This document shows positions 62,118 to 64,000 of a stretch of DNA of 64,000 nt, piece after piece. The translations under genes and the position numbers were made by a program. The number at the start of each line of letters is the position of its first letter. Positions within the stretch are counted from its first letter, which is position 1. The notes under the pieces were generated by a model that worked only from the letters and a program-made list of their open reading frames with translations, was not told the DNA's origin and did no database searches. The DNA comes from Actinomyces minihominis (lineage in GTDB: Bacteria > Actinomycetota > Actinomycetes > Actinomycetales > Actinomycetaceae): NCBI RefSeq assembly GCF_900187855.1, contig NZ_FYEG01000003.1, positions 124,001 through 188,000 on the forward strand. The letters are read 5' to 3'.

Positions 62118-62356
62118 CGGAGCGAACCCGACGGCGCGATGTCCTCAACCAGGATTCGCTGTGAACTGCGGTGGTCAACCGCAATGCGTGTGCCCGCAAT
62201 GTTGATGACCCGGCCGCCAAAGGCCGCCCGATTTACCACGGAGAGTTCCGCACCCACCCGAATACCCAGTTCCCGAAGGCGCAACTCAAACTCTCGGTCC
62301 ACGTCGACACTGAGAATCCGCGCCCGACTGCGCACGGGACACTTCGCAAGCTTCAT
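62114..62356 (-). CDS. feoA: Ferrous iron transport protein FeoA
   Basis: 80 residues from the ATG at 62356 (AGGGG a few bases upstream). SH3-like beta-barrel: ILSVDVDREFELRLRELGI, then VGAELSVVNRAAFGGR and ISVDHRSSQRILVEDI-type end. It binds FeoB and supports uptake. The longer frame to 62530 is not family-like. The start lies only five bases after the iron box, so translation is probably repressed by the bound regulator too. Confidence 0.92.
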   Translation of the reverse strand: MKLAKCPVRSRARILSVDVDREFELRLRELGIRVGAELSVVNRAAFGGRVINIAGTRIAVDHRSSQRILVEDIAPSGSLR

Positions 62357-62361
62357 ACCCC

Positions 62362-62380
62362 TATGGTAAGCCTCACCTAA
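62362..62380 (-). promoter_or_regulatory. DtxR/IdeR-type iron box in front of feoABC
   Basis: Read on the minus strand the 19 bases are TTAGGTGAGGCTTACCATA, 15 of 19 matching the DtxR/IdeR consensus TTAGGTTAGGCTAACCTAA. It ends five bases before the feoA ATG. A likely -10 (TATCTA near 62390) lies just upstream, so the box overlaps the transcription start. Iron-loaded DtxR/IdeR would repress the operon. Confidence 0.82.
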
Positions 62381-62489
62381 GCTCCCGTATAGATATTTCG
62401 TGCAGGTTATGTTGCGTAAATGGGGGATCTCCCCCACACCCCGACTCGTTTGGGCCCTTGGTCCCAAGAATCGCTTGGGAGCAAAGACA

Positions 62490-62528
62490 GGGGCCCGACC
62501 CCCACCTTGCGGCGGAAGATCGGGCCCC
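62490..62528 (-). terminator. Terminator-like hairpin after ppdK
   Basis: GGGGCCCGA (62490-62498) pairs with TCGGGCCCC (62520-62528), 11 bases after the ppdK stop. A second hairpin TCCCAAG/CTTGGGA (62462-62480) lies further on. Confidence 0.65.
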
Positions 62529-62539
62529 AAACTACTGGC

Positions 62540-64000
62540 TTACTCGCCCTGCATTACGACGGCGCGGCCTGCCTCAAGGCGAGCAACCGGAACGCGGAAC
62601 GGCGAGCAGGAAACGTAGTTCAGACCCACCTTGTTGAAGAAGTGGATGGAAGCCGGATCGCCACCGTGCTCACCACAGACACCGAGCTTCAGCTCAGGCT
62701 TGGTGGAACGGCCGCGCTCTGCGCCCATCTCAACCAGGCGACCCACACCGTTGACATCGATGGTTTCGAACGGTGAAACCCCAAAGACACCGGCTTCGAT
62801 GTACTCGTCGAAGAAGGCGCCCTCAACGTCGTCACGTGAGAAGCCCCAGACAGTCTGGGTCAGGTCGTTGGTGCCGAACGAGAAGAAGTCGGCTTCACGA
62901 GCCAGGTCCATGGCGGTAACAGCCGCGCGGGGCAGCTCGACCATGCAGCCGATCGGAATGTCCAGCTTGACGTTGAACTGCTCCTCAACAGCCTTCAGCT
63001 CGGGCTCCAGGAAGGAACGAACCAGCTGCTGCTCACGAATCGAAGCCACCAGCGGAACCATGATCTCCGGGCGAGGATCCAGTCCCTCTGTCTTCAGCTC
63101 GGCGGTTGCCTCAGCAATCGCGCGGGCCTGCAGCTTGAAGAGGCCGGGCAGGTAGAGGCCCAGGCGGACGCCACGCAGACCCAGCATCGGGTTCGCTTCG
63201 TGGAGGCGGCGCACCTCGGTCAGCAGGCGCTCGTCCTCAGCCGAGATCTCCTCGCCCATTGCCTTGGCAACGGCCGACTTAACCTCGAGGCTGGTGAGGT
63301 CCGGAAGGAACTCGTGGAGCGGCGGGTCAATCAGGCGGATGGTCATCGGCAGACCATCCATGGTGCGGAGCATCTCGAGGAAGTCACCCTTCTGGAGAAC
63401 CTCGAGGGCATCCAGTGCTTCCTGCTGGTCCTCAGAACCGGCTTCGGAGAGAATCACACGCTCAACCAGCGGACGACGGTCACCGAGGAACATGTGCTCG
63501 GTACGGCACAGGCCGATCCCCTGGGCGCCAAAGTCAATGGCGTGGCGGGCATCCATCGGGTTGTCTGCGTTGGCACGGACCTCCATGCGACGAACCTCGT
63601 CGGCGTGGGTGAGGATACGGTGAACCGAGTCGATCAGCTCAGCCGTCTCAGAGTCATCACCCGCGGCTGCCAGTCCGGCCTCAAGGCCCTCGAGAAGGTA
63701 GGTGGTAACTGCAGAATTCTCAACCTCAACCTCTCCGAGGAAGACCTCACCGGTTGAACCATCAATGGTGATGACATCTTCGGTGGTGAGGATGTAGTCG
63801 CCGACGCTCACGGTGCCTTCGGCAGCGCGAATGTCGAGGTCGTCTGCACCAACGACACAGGTGGTGCCCATGCCACGGGCAACAACGGCGGCGTGCGAGG
63901 TCTTACCACCGCGGGCAGTCAGAACGCCCTCGGCTGCAACCATGCCCGGAAGATCCTCCGGGTTGGTCTCGCGTCGAACCAGAACGCAGGCAATGCCGGC
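62540..64000 (-). CDS. ppdK: Pyruvate phosphate dikinase, N-terminal part beyond the window
   Basis: The frame runs from the stop at 62540 to the right edge (about 487 codons). It contains the phosphohistidine domain with GGKTSHAAVVARGMG (catalytic His) and the PEP/pyruvate barrel (FGAQGIGLCRTEHMF, LGLRGVRLGLYLPGL, SFGTNDLTQTVWGFSRDD, and CGEHGGDPASIHFF with the catalytic Cys). The frame starts upstream of the window (AGIACVLVRRETNPEDLPGM), so the ATP-grasp domain is missing here. The enzyme interconverts PEP + AMP + PPi with pyruvate + ATP + Pi. Confidence 0.97.
   Translation of the reverse strand, partial: AGIACVLVRRETNPEDLPGMVAAEGVLTARGGKTSHAAVVARGMGTTCVVGADDLDIRAAEGTVSVGDYILTTEDVITIDGSTGEVFLGEVEVENSAVTTYLLEGLEAGLAAAGDDSETAELIDSVHRILTHADEVRRMEVRANADNPMDARHAIDFGAQGIGLCRTEHMFLGDRRPLVERVILSEAGSEDQQEALDALEVLQKGDFLEMLRTMDGLPMTIRLIDPPLHEFLPDLTSLEVKSAVAKAMGEEISAEDERLLTEVRRLHEANPMLGLRGVRLGLYLPGLFKLQARAIAEATAELKTEGLDPRPEIMVPLVASIREQQLVRSFLEPELKAVEEQFNVKLDIPIGCMVELPRAAVTAMDLAREADFFSFGTNDLTQTVWGFSRDDVEGAFFDEYIEAGVFGVSPFETIDVNGVGRLVEMGAERGRSTKPELKLGVCGEHGGDPASIHFFNKVGLNYVSCSPFRVPVARLEAGRAVVMQGE

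Noticed and set aside
1-64000. CRISPR arrays and transposase genes
   Set aside because: No spaced identical repeats of 25-40 bases and no transposase-like protein were seen.

Overview
The window looks like chromosomal DNA of a high-GC actinobacterium, most likely of the Actinomycetaceae type (Actinomyces/Schaalia-like). The support is the strong GC bias at third codon positions, SenX3-RegX3 type phosphate control, a bS22 (COX24-domain) ribosomal microprotein beside an excisionase-like HTH gene, a folE-folP-folB/K-DUF3180 order behind tilS-hpt-ftsH, DisA, and a roughly 1120-residue protein that I take for a pyrophosphate-type PEP carboxykinase. The species cannot be named from sequence alone.

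Layout. 1-3.6 kb: DUF58/MoxR pair (cut by the left edge) and GTP-type PEP carboxykinase (pckG). 3.8-17.6 kb: a phosphate region with DUF47 + PiT transporter, a septum-type lipoprotein, Nudix-phosphatase fusion + polyphosphate kinase, CutC, a membrane protein of unknown role, regX3-senX3, a phased GTTCA operator array and pstSCAB. 17.7-28.1 kb: candidate PPi-PEPCK, YhgE/Pip membrane protein, a frameshifted small membrane gene, cupin, threonine-synthase-like enzyme, acyltransferase-3/SGNH protein. 28.1-36.4 kb: an accessory stretch with lower GC by eye. It holds a dense palindrome cluster, a decayed two-gene unit with a Gly/Ala-rich membrane segment, a LacI-controlled sugar cassette (LacI, metallo-beta-lactamase-fold hydrolase, MFS, GH2), a 36-residue membrane microprotein and a tRNA-Lys. 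36.6-45.3 kb: HAD-GH65 phosphorylase fusion, bS22 + HTH, K+ uptake (trkH/trkA), radA, disA. 45.3-55.5 kb: folate genes, ftsH, hpt, tilS, dacB, ppa. 55.5-64 kb: NlpC/P60 hydrolase, alpha/beta hydrolase, a hypothetical gene, feoABC behind an iron box, and pyruvate phosphate dikinase (cut by the right edge).

How the genes work together. Phosphate uptake (PiT, Pst), its two-component regulator, polyphosphate synthesis (Ppk1), pyrophosphatase, GTP-PEPCK, a probable PPi-PEPCK and PPDK lie within 64 kb. Together they would let the cell move phosphoryl groups among Pi, PPi, polyphosphate and PEP. DisA makes c-di-AMP, a known controller of K+ import, and sits directly behind a Trk/Ktr K+ system. The most unusual items are the probable PPi-PEPCK coexisting with GTP-PEPCK, the decayed effector-like unit at 28.5-30.3 kb with the palindrome cluster in front of it, and the LacI/GH2/MBL cassette.
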